Shown: positions 31,717-42,287 of the stretch, piece by piece
How the letters are laid out: every line of letters begins with the position of its first letter
Numbering within the stretch: position 1 is the first letter of the stretch
Origin: Limnoperna fortunei
Lineage: Eukaryota; Mollusca; Bivalvia; Mytilida; Modiolidae
Direction of reading: 5' to 3'
NCBI GenBank assembly: GCA_944474755.1
Contig: OX104113.1
Span: 72,911,600 to 72,975,599 of the forward strand
DNA length: 64,000 nucleotides
Notes under the pieces: model-generated
What the model saw: the letters and a program-made list of their open reading frames with translations, nothing else
What the model was told of the DNA's origin: nothing
The model's database searches: none
Made by a program: the position numbers and the translations under genes

Positions 31717-31732
31717 AGCCCTTACAAGGGCT
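31717..31732 (-). other. Hairpin 36 bases after the ORF119 stop (copy B)
   Basis: AGCCCT-TGTA-AGGGCT on the minus strand: 6-bp stem, 4-base loop. Present at the same place in all three copies; in copy A only the loop differs. Confidence 0.7.
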
Positions 31733-31768
31733 GTTTGGAATGACTGGAACATGTACATGTATCACTGG

Positions 31769-32128
31769 TCAGTCGTCTGCTTCATCTGACTCATCAACCA
31801 CCTCGACTACTTCACCAAACAACTCCATTCTTAGATCCGCCAACTGTTGTGCCTTTATTCTGGCGTACTCGTGGTATGCTTGCCTTATTCCATCCACAAT
31901 GGTGATCTTCATATAAAGATGATAAGCTTCTGTCATCATCCCCATACACAAAGCCTTTCTGTACCTAACACCCAGATCTGCGTATCTAATGTTCAGACAT
32001 TGTATTTCCCCACATGCCCGTGTGTAACAGAGCTCGGTTTTCTGTAAGATTTCTATCTTTGATGGTTTCCTCTTAATTACTAGGGCCTTTAGACCATCGA
32101 TCAACGACATTGGTAGTTTGGTTTCCAT
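31769..32128 (-). CDS. Unrecognised 119-aa ORF, copy B
   Basis: An intact open frame from ATG. The protein is mostly helical by composition, has a basic first half (IKRKPSKIEILQKTE), several cysteines in the middle, and a strongly acidic tail (GEVVEVVDESDEADD). I do not recognise the family. A second intact copy at 45707-46066 differs at about 9 of 360 bases and 4 residues, and a third, disrupted copy lies at 28154-28800. It is carried by a ~1.5-kb repeat, so a transposon protein or a hitch-hiking gene are both possible. The stop is followed by a conserved hairpin. Confidence 0.5.
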   Translation of the reverse strand: METKLPMSLIDGLKALVIKRKPSKIEILQKTELCYTRACGEIQCLNIRYADLGVRYRKALCMGMMTEAYHLYMKITIVDGIRQAYHEYARIKAQQLADLRMELFGEVVEVVDESDEADD

Positions 32129-32395
32129 TTCAGAAATGATACGTCAAACTTCCTCATTCTTATATATATTCATTTTATATATCTATTATCGTCCGGATAT
32201 TGGTATTGTTGAGTATAAATTAAAATCAATGGCTTCAGGAGGTAATAGTCACCCGTGAAAATACGGAGGTGATAACTGTCATCATATGTTCACAGGTCAA
32301 TTAAATGATTAATCTGGATAATCACCGATTACACGTGTTATTTTATCACATAAGATTAAATGACATTGACACCTTGTGCAAAATTAAAACGTTAA

Positions 32396-33800
32396 CACTT
32401 AACGGACGGACGAAATCCCCCCGGACAAAATCCCTTCCGTGTTATTTAGCATAGGCGGACAAAATACCCTTCATTAAATTTACAAGGCAGACAAATTCCC
32501 CCCTTTCCCCCTGTAAAATTTTCAAGGCATTCAAAGGGGGGATTTTGTCCCACATTCTTTAGATGTAATGAAAGAACTCAGAAAATTAACGCCGTATTTC
32601 AAAAATGCGATTTGAAATTGACTCCAGAAAAATTTGTCCCCCATAAACTATAACACTCTCTACATAATATGATAGAGGTCTAAGCTGTGATGGGTTCATA
32701 ATTTAAGAACTCGTGATTATTAAAACAAACAAATATGACACGCTCTTGTGTATTTATTTTTTATGTCGCAATTATAAATATTTTTAAAAATAATAAAAAA
32801 TTTTAATAAATTACTTTTAAATTTTGTAATATCTTATATTTATAAAATTAACAAAATTATAAGAAAGAATGAAATTCTATGTAACTTATCAAAGAAATAA
32901 TATTTATTTATACATATAATTTATATTAACAAACCTTTTGAGTTTATTAGATACATTTAGAGACATTATGTGAAATATACCACAGATACATGTTGGACAT
33001 TTCCCTTGTGAATTGTGACCAGTTTTTTTAACAAATAGTGATGCGTCACTTAAACAGACTGCATTGAAAAAAAGCATGCAGACGAATGACATGAATATTT
33101 GTAAAATTCAAAAATAATTATGTACATAGACGTTACGTTAGATGTTGGTGTCTGAGTAACAAAATCACGTCGCTTTAGAAAGACAACGTAAACAAATGAT
33201 TGGGCTGTTTTCCTAAAAAACCGGTCCGTAGAAATACCGCAAAGGACCTCCTTTGTGCACTAAGGACTCTGAATTGCACTTAGGACATGATAAGGTCACT
33301 AAAAGAGCACAATGAACAGGTTGTATCAAAGAACTTATTACAAAGAATTAGAATGCCAATTTTAAAAAAGGAATCTTTAAAAAAAAGTGAAATATTTATT
33401 ATTTTATTGGCACGCGCCATAACAATACAACTCACAAGCGCTGCGGGAAGCCACTTGGGACCCAATAAACATGTTAATTGCTATAATTATTTGTTTATTA
33501 ATCTTTAATAGTTCAACCAGACTCAGTCACGAATAATTATAAAGGAAACAAATAAATGTTAAATAAACCCCAAATTTTCTTCAATAGAATTGTGTTGTTG
33601 TCAATTTAGCAGGTATTTTTTAACGGTAAACTTAAAATAAACATACACCAAAAGATCAAATGTTAAATATTTTACTCAAATCGACAGAATTTAATTAAAC
33701 CGAAAAATAGTATAAATAATTGTGTAGGGTCATCTTACTTCATTATCATTGTTTCACACGTACGAAGTACAATTTCATAGCATAGAAGTTTTCGTCATTA
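32396..33800. other. Intergenic with fragments
   Basis: 32400-32560 has GGACAAAAT-CCC and its inverted form GGGATTTTGTCC, probably a small repeat. 33225-33300 resembles 29778-29850 (GTAGAAATACCGCAAA, GTGCACTAA), another piece of the same repeat family. No gene recognised. Confidence 0.5.
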
Positions 33801-33894
33801 ATTCACAATGGCGTGGCGACCGTGGAATCTTAATAACTATCACCACATACTACAAAGGCTTCAGGAGGTATTCCATATGTGTACGAATAAAATT

Positions 33895-34172
33895 TTAAAC
33901 GAGCATATTCACGTGAATTTCACGTGAAATATATTTAACAGGAATTAACTTTTTCACGTGAATTTCACATGAAAATTCTGAAAAATGGGATTTTTTTTCT
34001 AAATATTTATAGAATTGCATGAAAGATAAAGAACATCAAAAATGTTGAGAACATTTTTTCATGTAAACTTCACGTGAAATTCACGTTAAATTGCTCATTT
34101 AACGTGAAATTCACGTTAAATTTTTCACGTGAATTTCCCATTAATTTCATGTGAAATTCACGTGAACAAAAT
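33895..34172. repeat. Cluster of TTCACGTGAA palindromes
   Basis: AATTCACGTGAA, TTTCACGTGAA, TTCACATGAAA and AACGTGAAATTCACGTTAAA recur about ten times in 280 bp, forming many small overlapping palindromes with CACGTG cores. Located in the putative intron before the second exon of the OTU-type gene. Confidence 0.75.
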
Positions 34173-34587
34173 TTCCCTGTGTAGGCATGGCATGACAGAA
34201 CTTCTAGCTCGCCAGTCAGGTGCTGACGGCTTCCCCATTGCACGGATCTTAACGCTCATACAGGTATTACAAGAATGGAGTGATATGCCTCTGTCTTGGA
34301 AAGGTTTTGTTGTTTCAAGACAATTATCTTGGACTCGCCTCCATCTCTTCTTTTTATTAATATTAACAGCGATGTTATCAAATATCAAAATCTGTAAATG
34401 TTCAGTTGAATCGTTTTAATGTCAAACTCTTTAATTCCCTAACATTGATACATCGCAATTAACCAAAATGTTTAAAATTAGAATTTTATATTTGAAAGCG
34501 AATTATATGGCTTCACCGTCCCCGGTGGAACTGGACAATTGTGATGGCATATGGTTCTTCTTTGGATACATTTTGTGAATAGTAGCG

Positions 34588-34770
<183 letters not shown>

Positions 34771-35974
34771 TTTCCTTTTCCTTCTTCAGGCTAGCCAGTT
34801 AGGTTTTCTGCACTTGTTGGAAGCTGCAACCAAAGAACATCATTTATAAAATGCCTATTACAGTAAATTCACCTACAGGCATCGACACCATTTCTCGTAC
34901 TTATTTAGAACGCTGCAACATGCTAGAATTAGGTGTTCCGTATCACGTTTCAGATAATGGTAGTTGTTTGTTCAATGCCATTTCAGTATATCTTTATATG
35001 GAAACGAGAGTTTGGCAACAGAGCTGCGTGTACGAACACGCATAGAAATGGTTACCAGAAGAGAAATATATACATCCCTTCCAGTTGCAAATAGTCTCCT
35101 TTTGGTTTCCCCTAGTAACATTTCCAGTACACTTGACTGTGCAAGAGAACGCGGTTGGTCGTCCTCGTGGACTGTGTTTGCACAATTGACATGCAATTCT
35201 ACCGTCGTCGAAAATGAAGAGAGTACTAGTCAAGAACCCCATTCTGATTTTAGTAACAATAATCTTCTTACTAAGGCAATTTGACAGCAAGCGATATATA
35301 CAACACGTGTTCCACTACAACCGCAGCCGGATCCGGACAATGTTATTACTCTGACTAGATACTACACTCCTTTGAAATGAGACCTGTTGCCTACTACACA
35401 TTCCATCCGTGAAAACATAGCACTTGTTGAGTATACAGGCGTGTTTCCAGAATCTAGCCAAAGTCACGGCAACGCAAAGCACGTAGCTTACGAATACATA
35501 CGTACTAAACCAGAAGTGTTTGAAGAAATACAACAAGGGGTACAAAATAAACGTTAAAACATAGAAAGTTACAAAGACATTGTGTTTAAAAATTCAGAAA
35601 ACGCACCAAGAGACCTGCAGCAAATTAGATAAAAAAAATACCATGACAAAAAGCGAACCACGAATTATTCTAGCAATGTAGCTGATCAAGTTTTAGAAGC
35701 CTTGTCAATGGTTAACAACCAATATTTCGTTCAAGAAGCAGTTTATACCAACGGCAATAAGAAGCCACCATCTCTTATATGCTATACAAAATCTCAAATT
35801 GACGACATGAAACTTCATATACAGTCTGATCCGGATTATGTCGTTGGTGTAGACCGAACATTTAATCTCGGCCCTGTCTACGTTATTAACTTTGTGTACA
35901 AGAACAAAAAGATATTTGGAGAGAATGGTCTTGTCAATGCTGATGACACAGTTGATTATGAAACAAAGTCTTAA

Positions 35975-36625
35975 ACACTTTGTGGGAAATTTCCAGTATT
36001 TGCAGACTATTTTAATTCTAGACTAACAAATAGGTTTCTGCAGTATTACAGTCTTATTTTTATGTAAAACTTGTTTATTACTTGATTACTTATTATTTAT
36101 TTAATACCATTAATAAAACAAAATCTATAAAACATTTGAGTAAAAACACATTACTGTTGACAGCTCTTTTTGTGCTGCTTTAACAGTTAAACATATGTAT
36201 ACCAAAGAAAAGAATATGATGAACAACTATATTAACACACAGATCAAAGCCAAAAATATGGCTTCAACGTTGTGTGAATTGTTTATTAAATAATGTTTAG
36301 TGAAAAATGAACATGAGTGAACATTTATTCTAATATGCCGTGCTTTAAAGGCTTTAATTTGAGACCACAACTGTGGTAAAAAATGATTTCTCTATGAGCA
36401 ACACGCGCTGAGAAGGGCGTATTTTAAATGGCTGTTCCAATTACAAAACTGTAACTCCCACCGGAAAGCTATTGCATATGACGTATAAATCTTATAAATA
36501 GCGACACGTGCTATAATTTTCCGTTGCAATATGTTGTGTCTTACATTGACGGAACAGCCAGTTTATGGCGGAAATGATGTTTTCTATAGGTACGAAAATA
36601 TTATAAATGTACTGTAATTGTCTTA
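35975..36625. repeat. Spacer with fragment D of the ORF119 repeat
   Basis: 36105-36310 matches 44930-45140 (AAACAT..GAGTAAAAACACATTA, GTGCTGCTTTRACA, GCCAAAAATATGGCTTCAA, AGTGAAAAATGAACATG), the left part of the ~1.5-kb unit. The remaining bases include GGCTGTTCC at ~36430 and its inverse GGAACAGCC at ~36550. No gene. Confidence 0.65.
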
Positions 36626-36632
36626 TTAGAAT

Positions 36633-39158
36633 GAGGAAAACCCAATAGAAAAAGATCTAAACCCCGATAATAATAAAAAATATATTAATAAACCCTTCAC
36701 TAAAGAGGAACTAATTACGGTACTTAAAACCAAAAAAACTACTGCACCGGGAGACGACCGGATCTCATATGAAATGTTTAAACACATGCCGGATAACATG
36801 ATAAACATCGTGTTAGATCTAATAAACCAAGTTTGGGACTCTGGACAATTACCATCCTCTTGGAAAAATGCAAACGTAATCCCAATCCTTAAACCGAATA
36901 AAAATAAATCAGACCCTAAATCATATCGCCCAATCTCACTGACCTCAAACTTTTGTAAACTAATGGAAAGCATGGTAAATGAAAGACTTAAATACATCAT
37001 AGAAAAAAATAATATTATCAAGGACAACCAGAGTGGTTTCCGTAAAGGTCGGTCAACTATTGACCATTTAATCAGATTAGAAACAGAAATCCAAAAAGCT
37101 AAAGCAAGAAACCAGTATCTTTTGGCGGTATTTTTAGATATTGAAAAAGCCTTCGATCTCGTATGGAGAAAAGGTCTTCTTTACAAAATTAAACAATTTG
37201 GAATAAGCGGTAATATGTTTAACTTTATATCAGACTTTTTACAGGATCGCAAAATTCAAGTAAAAGTAAATAACGAAACTTCCGACGAACGCGAACTCCA
37301 AAACGGCACCCCCCAAGGCAGCGTTATCAGTCCGACACTGTTTAATATTTTAATAGATGATTTAGTATATCAAGCTGAAAAATCCGCTAAAACTTCGCAG
37401 TTTGCCGATGACAGTGCAATGTGGCACAGAGGCCATAACCTTAAAATACTTAGAAATAAAATGCAACGAACTTTGGATAATGTAAGTAAATGGGCCATTA
37501 AATGGGGCTTTAAGATTTCAAAAACTAAAACAATAGGTGTTATTTTTGGAAACAGGAAAGTAACATCAACCAACCTCACATTAGGCAACCAGCCCATAAA
37601 ATTTGAAAATCATGTTAAATTTTTAGGATTGATATTTGACCGTAAATTAACATGGAAAAAACATTTCGACTACCTAGAGGAGAGATCTAAACCTATACTC
37701 AACCTTATGAGATATGTTCAGGCTAATAATTTTGGAATGGGCACTCAAACTCTGATAATGTTGTATAAATCTCTACTCAGGTCCATACTAGACTACGGAT
37801 GCCAGGTTTTCAACTCCGCCTCTAATAGTCTTAAACTTAAACTAGATAAAATACAGTATAAGGGTCTCCGAATAGCTTTAGGCGCTTTAACGTCCACGCC
37901 AGTGGAAAATCTATTAGTTGAAGCAGGGGAAAAACCGCTGCAACTTAGGCGCGACGAATTTTCATTAAAATATTACGCTAGATGCTCGCAAAATCCAAAA
38001 AATCCAGCAAAAGAAACCCTCGAGGATTGTGTCGAATATAGAGCAAAATCACAAAAATGGAAAAATGACACAATCCCTTTTGGCTACAGAGTAAGGAAAG
38101 AATTAAAACTAAATAAATTAGATAAAATTCAAATAGTAAAACACAATCCTCCGACTCTTCCACCATGGATTGTAAAAACCGCAAATACATCGTGTGAATT
38201 AAAAAATAAAATAGATAAAAGAGACGACCCTAATGTAATAAAAACAATAACCCTAGAACACATAGATAGTAAATATAAAAACTTTGAAAAAATCTATACC
38301 GATGGTTCAAAGGACCCAATCACCGGTAAAACCGCTTGCGCATTTGCCATGCCAAGGGCAAAATATGTATTCCACCAACGCTGCACCGATAATATCTCGG
38401 TATACACCACCGAAATGATAGCAATTCTAAAAGCATTAGAATGGATAGTGGACTCTGACTATCCATATCAAAAGGTGGTTATACTTACAGATTCACTGAG
38501 TGCCATCCAATCAATTGATAACAACCAATCGAGTAGACCGGATATTTTAGAAGCTATTCAAATGCTAGCATTTAAAATAAGAAATAAACAAATCGAATTA
38601 ATAATAGAATGGATACCAGCCCACGTAGGTATCTTAGGAAACGAACTCTCAGATAAACTTGCAAAAGCAGCTTTAAAACAAGAAAACATAAATATAAACA
38701 TAGCCTATAGTACATCTGAATTCTACGCGATCGTCAAAAATATATTTAAAAAGAAATGGCAAGATATTTGGGACACACATCAAAATTCATGGTACTACCG
38801 GCTTAATCCATCAGTTAATTCAAAGCCATTTTTCTATCTAGGAAATCGAAACCATGCAAAAACTTTAACTAGGCTCAGACTTGGCACCACCCTTCTACCG
38901 GGTCAAATGGGGCAACACATAAAAAATATATCGCCGCTCTGCAGTGTATGCAACACCAAAGAAGACATCGAACATGTCATTCTGCACTGTGTAGCCCACA
39001 ACAACGCGAGAATAAAACTTAACACAGCGCTCACTAAATTTAACATCAATGCCATTGATATCAAAATCTTGTTAGACCCTCCTAAAGAATTTAAAAACCA
39101 AATATATAAAGAGCTCGTCGATTTTATTACGGAAATTGACTATCACAAATGTATATAA
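36633..39158 (+). CDS. I-type LINE ORF2: RT plus RNase H, intact
   Basis: Open from 36633 (no start; 5' truncated, first Met at 36774, 794 codons). The RT has SYRPISLTSNFCKLME, FLDIEKAFDLVWR, NGTPQGSVISPTLFN and the catalytic SQFADDSAMW (D212, D213 from 36774). An RNase H follows with YTDGSKD (D510), TTEM, LTDSLSAIQ and PAHVGILGNELSDKLAKAAL, giving the full D-E-D-H/D set. The C-terminus carries CSVCNTKEDIEHVILHC, a CCHC-like finger near residue 723. RT plus RNase H fits the I/Nimb-type LINEs. The endonuclease is missing. Lack of frame damage and the long poly(A) imply a recent insertion. TTAGAAT at 36626-36632 and 40275-40281 may be the target duplication. Confidence 0.9.
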   Translation, partial: EENPIEKDLNPDNNKKYINKPFTKEELITVLKTKKTTAPGDDRISYEMFKHMPDNMINIVLDLINQVWDSGQLPSSWKNANVIPILKPNKNKSDPKSYRPISLTSNFCKLMESMVNERLKYIIEKNNIIKDNQSGFRKGRSTIDHLIRLETEIQKAKARNQYLLAVFLDIEKAFDLVWRKGLLYKIKQFGISGNMFNFISDFLQDRKIQVKVNNETSDERELQNGTPQGSVISPTLFNILIDDLVYQAEKSAKTSQFADDSAMWHRGHNLKILRNKMQRTLDNVSKWAIKWGFKISKTKTIGVIFGNRKVTSTNLTLGNQPIKFENHVKFLGLIFDRKLTWKKHFDYLEERSKPILNLMRYVQANNFGMGTQTLIMLYKSLLRSILDYGCQVFNSASNSLKLKLDKIQYKGLRIALGALTSTPVENLLVEAGEKPLQLRRDEFSLKYYARCSQNPKNPAKETLEDCVEYRAKSQKWKNDTIPFGYRVRKELKLNKLDKIQIVKHNPPTLPPWIVKTANTSCELKNKIDKRDDPNVIKTITLEHIDSKYKNFEKIYTDGSKDPITGKTACAFAMPRAKYVFHQRCTDNISVYTTEMIAILKALEWIVDSDYPYQKVVILTDSLSAIQSIDNNQSSRPDILEAIQMLAFKIRNKQIELIIEWIPAHVGILGNELSDKLAKAALKQENININIAYSTSEFYAIVKNIFKKKWQDIWDTHQNSWYYRLNPSVNSKPFFYLGNRNHAKTLTRLRLGTTLLPGQMGQHIKNISPLCSVCNTKEDIEHVILHCVAHNNARIKLNTALTKFNINAIDIKILLDPPKEFKNQIYKELVDFITEIDYHKCI

Positions 39159-39239
39159 CTGTCTCTTTCGTTTCTTGTATATACCACTTACCTAGGTGTC
39201 TTCTGCGACGGTCGCGCCCTACAACAATCTAATAAATAA

Positions 39240-40113
39240 AAGTAAAATCCTCGGTACAGTAAGCCAAGAGCTTCGTCTCGGGGGAGCTTCGTCTCGGGGA
39301 CACGAGGGACATAGGAAATTCCAAAATAACCAACCCCTATAACTTATTAACAAACCTACTCCTCAGTAAGGTAAGCCAAGAGCCTAGTCTCGGCACCCTA
39401 TGAGGAAAACGCGTAATAACGGCAATAATAATCATGAAAAAGTTAAAATTACACCTAAGTAGGATATGCCAAGAGCATCGTCTCGGGCAGGGGCCTACTT
39501 CCGATTACAAATTAAAGTCAAATCTTCGGTAGAGTAAGCCAAGAGCTTCGTCTCGGGCTGTTACTGAGGGACATAGTAATTCATAAAAACCCAATCCCTA
39601 TAACATGTAAAACCCTACTCCTCAATAAGGTAAGCCAAGAGCTCGTCTTGGGCACCTTATGAGGAACACGCGTAATAACGGTAACAATAATAACGAAAAT
39701 GTTAAAAAAAACATCTAAGTAAGGTACGCCAAGAGCATCGTCTCGGGCAGGTGCCTAGATCCGACTACAAATTAAAATCAAATCCTCGGTAGAGTAAGCC
39801 AAGAGCTTCGTCTCGGGTAGCTACTGAAGGACATAGGAAATTCATAAATACCCAATCCCTATAACATATAACAAACCTACTCCTCAGTAAGGTAAGCCAA
39901 GAGCTTCGTCTCGGGCACCATATGAGGAACACGCGCAATAACGGCAAAAATAAATATTAAAAAAAAAAAAAAAATTATTAAACCGAAGGAGGGTATGCCA
40001 AGAGCATCGTCTCGGGCGGTTCCCTACTTCGGAATACAAATAAAAGTCATCGGTAGAGTAAGCCAAGAGCCTCGTCTCGGGCACCTATACTGATGAATAC
40101 GCATAATAACGAC

Positions 40114-40145
<32 letters not shown>

Positions 40146-40190
40146 GTAGGGCATGCCAAGAGCTACGTCTCGGGCGGGTACCTACTTCTG
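39240..40190 (+). repeat. Eleven stem-loops in the LINE 3' UTR
   Basis: The motif GCCAAGAGC-N-TCGTCTCGGG occurs eleven times (near 39260, 39376, 39468, 39536, 39632, 39728, 39798, 39894, 39997, 40060, 40154). Flanking bases of each copy are complementary, e.g. AAGTAGG/CCTACTT, CCTCAATAAGG/CCTTATGAGG, CCGAAGGAGGG/CCCTACTTCGG, CATCGGTA/TACTGATG, so every copy forms an outer stem with its own sequence. Three unit types alternate with a higher-order period of ~265 bp. It belongs to the LINE because it lies between its stop codon and poly(A) tail. Confidence 0.85.
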
Positions 40191-40233
40191 AACAATAAAC
40201 CCTGTACATAATGTTTATAGCAATTTTGTATAT

Positions 40234-40237
<4 letters not shown>

Positions 40238-40271
<34 letters not shown>
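40238..40271 (+). other. Poly(A) tail of the LINE
   Basis: 34 A in a row, 3' of the UTR repeats; marks the end of the insertion. Confidence 0.85.
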
Positions 40272-40275
<4 letters not shown>

Positions 40276-40474
40276 TAGAATACTTTAATGGATTTCTTAA
40301 AAATAAAAAAAAAAACATCAGAACATGTATATCATAAAATAAAAAAACCTAGTTAGTGAAAACTAACAACAAATATAATACAATTCCACATTGAAATGTA
40401 TATAACTGAGTTACTTTATTATTTTCAAATTCAAATTAATCATACAAGGCCATAGTAATGTATATATACATGTA

Positions 40475-40870
40475 AATTTTTTTTTTTCTTCCGTCTGTCA
40501 GATGAGACGTAAAACTGGTGCCTCGTGTACAGCATTCCATCAACTGGCACGTAAAAGATCCCATTGGCAGTATTCGATAAGAGTAGGCGCACGCGCCGCT
40601 GCCATGGCACGACCCGTACTTGCTGCTAGCGTCTTGGTTCTCTAGCTGGATGCAGCTTGATAGATAAATCTACTTCCACTAAGTCTTTTTGGTTGCGGCA
40701 TTTCTGCCCCTTTTATCATTTCACTTATAATATTTATGGCCGATAAATCCCGAAAAATACAAATAAATAGTTAAAAAAAATTTTTATATAAACGCCATTA
40801 GGCAATAAGTCCGTGCGAGACCGTTTTACGGTAGTCAAGGACGTAAAAAACCCCCATAAGTAAGTAAGTT
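40475..40870 (+). repeat. Interspersed repeat with (AAGT)n tail
   Basis: GATGAGACGTAAAACTGGTG, GGCACGTAAAAGATCCCATT and GCAGTATTCGATAAGAGTAGG are followed by a tail GGACGTAAAAAACCCCC and (ATAAGTAAGTAAG). The tail matches 3775-3803. No ORF. A SINE-like element is likely, known in bivalves as I recall it. Confidence 0.6.
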
Positions 40871-40881
40871 ATTAGAATGGG

Positions 40882-40995
40882 AATAATTCACGGAGGTTGT
40901 GATTTATCATTGTTTTACAACGGGATAAAATAATACGACATAAATGGTCACCCCGTGGTAAAACAATGATAAACCACAGCCTCCGTGAATTATTT
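40882..40995. repeat. Hairpin element H4
   Basis: AATAATTCACGGAGG at the left is inverted as CCTCCGTGAATTATT at the right; the arms of ~43 bp pair with a few mismatches around a 26-base spacer. Confidence 0.85.
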
Positions 40996-41275
40996 CTTAA
41001 TTGCACTACTAGTTGCTTATTTATTCCTTTGTTTTTATATGATAAAATTTAGTTGATTTGTTATAATATATATTTTAAAATTAAATGTCTTTAAATATCC
41101 ACTTACTTTTTATACACAAGAATATAAATCTTGCAAAAAAAACTTAAAACACACATTCAATACCAATACAACTAATTAATTGTAACTTTTTTTCCTGTGA
41201 ATTTTTTTCTTGCTTTTTTTCCTGTGACCTTTTATCCGTGACTTTTTTCCTGTGACTTTCTTTCCTACAACCGTT
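40996..41275 (+). repeat. Fragment E of the ORF119 repeat
   Basis: CACTACTAGTTGCTTATTTATTCCTTTG and the following AT-rich part with AAATGTCTT(T/C)AAATATCC match 45155-45290 of copy C, ending in TTCCTGTGACTTTCTTTCCTACAA. Confidence 0.65.
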
Positions 41276-41379
41276 AGGACAGGGACAGTCTATACTAGTT
41301 AGTTAGTATACTTTATTATACTTCATTCAAAAAAGCTGTCTTTTTATTGGACAGTAACCATTTCTACTGATTCCGACCT

Positions 41380-41860
41380 TTGGGGAGTTTCATCTTCGAC
41401 AAGTCAAATTTTGCCGATTATAGCAACGGGTGTTAATTACTCGTGCTTTCCACTCAACGAGTGATATATAAAAAAACACCCGCTCCGATCGCAGATTGCC
41501 GAACCGGATAATTATCACCGCTCCAGTCGAAGTTTACGAATGATATATTACAAAAAATTATCACTCGCCAAGAACGAAATTGCCAACCTGGAAAATGATC
41601 AGCCACATGAAAAACTAGCTGGAAAAACAAATAGCAGACAAACAAGCATTTTCCATTAAAAATATAATTCAGTACAATATCTATTTGGTAGTTCACGTTT
41701 CTTCTTCAGATAACAGGCATTCATTATAATAAAAATCATACTGTCTTTGAACTCAGGCGTTAGGTGAGAAAAAATTATCACCCGAGACGAAGTCGAGGGT
41801 GATATTTTTTTCATGTGATAATCTAACCTAACACCCTCGTCCAAAGACAGTATGATTATA
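41380..41860. repeat. Hairpin-rich stretch with element H6
   Basis: 41735-41859 is a palindrome: AATCATACTGTCTTTG at the left, CAAAGACAGTATGATT at the right, and a centre TCACCCGAGACGAAGTCGAGGGTGA. 41424-41490 forms a weaker hairpin (GGGTGTTAATTACTCGT against ACGAGTGATATA). No gene. Confidence 0.75.
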
Positions 41861-42287
41861 CTGTCCTTGGTTTGGACAAATGATAAATAATGTTCCGTAA
41901 TTATTTACGGAAGATCGGTAAACTTTCAACACCATCAACCGCGTGGCTATTTATTATAGAGACGTGAATCGACACTTATGTCCGCTTGAAATATAATTCC
42001 CGAACTTCTGGTTTTCGCTGAATCCATAGTTTTCTGCATAGTCATGTAGGTATCATCCATGTTTTAGATGTCGGATTCTTGTTTTTATATATTTATACTG
42101 CATATATTTATTCAAAAATTAGATGTAATTGTTATTTAACGACTTTTTTTCAATTTACCGTTGAAATACATTTTTATTACCCTTATTCGAAACGTTATGT
42201 ATTGTAATATTTTTCAACTTTATATAAATTGTATATATTTTTTAATTTTGGAAAAATAACATTTTATACCCCGAGTTTCATTGCTGA
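41861..42287. other. Intergenic, nothing recognised
   Basis: AT-rich, no gene or clear repeat. Confidence 0.4.

Larger units (their letters stand above)
29037..32395. mobile_element. Copy B of the ~1.5-kb ORF119 repeat, with two insertions
   Basis: 29044-29125, 29605-29705 and 31300-32395 align in order with copy C (44822-46330). The gaps are a tandem-repeat insertion (29126-29604) and a MULE-type element (about 29706-31300). Copies A and B lie head to tail. The right end reads TTAAAACGTTAAC in both. Confidence 0.75.

Noticed and set aside
31847..32047. Plus-strand frame opposite ORF119
   Set aside because: Conserved only because the ORF119 repeat is; the minus-strand frame is longer and has a natural start.
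41735..41859. Link between the CCCGAGACGAAG centre of H6 and the LINE 3' UTR motif (its reverse complement)
   Set aside because: Only 12 bases agree and the surroundings differ; coincidence cannot be excluded.
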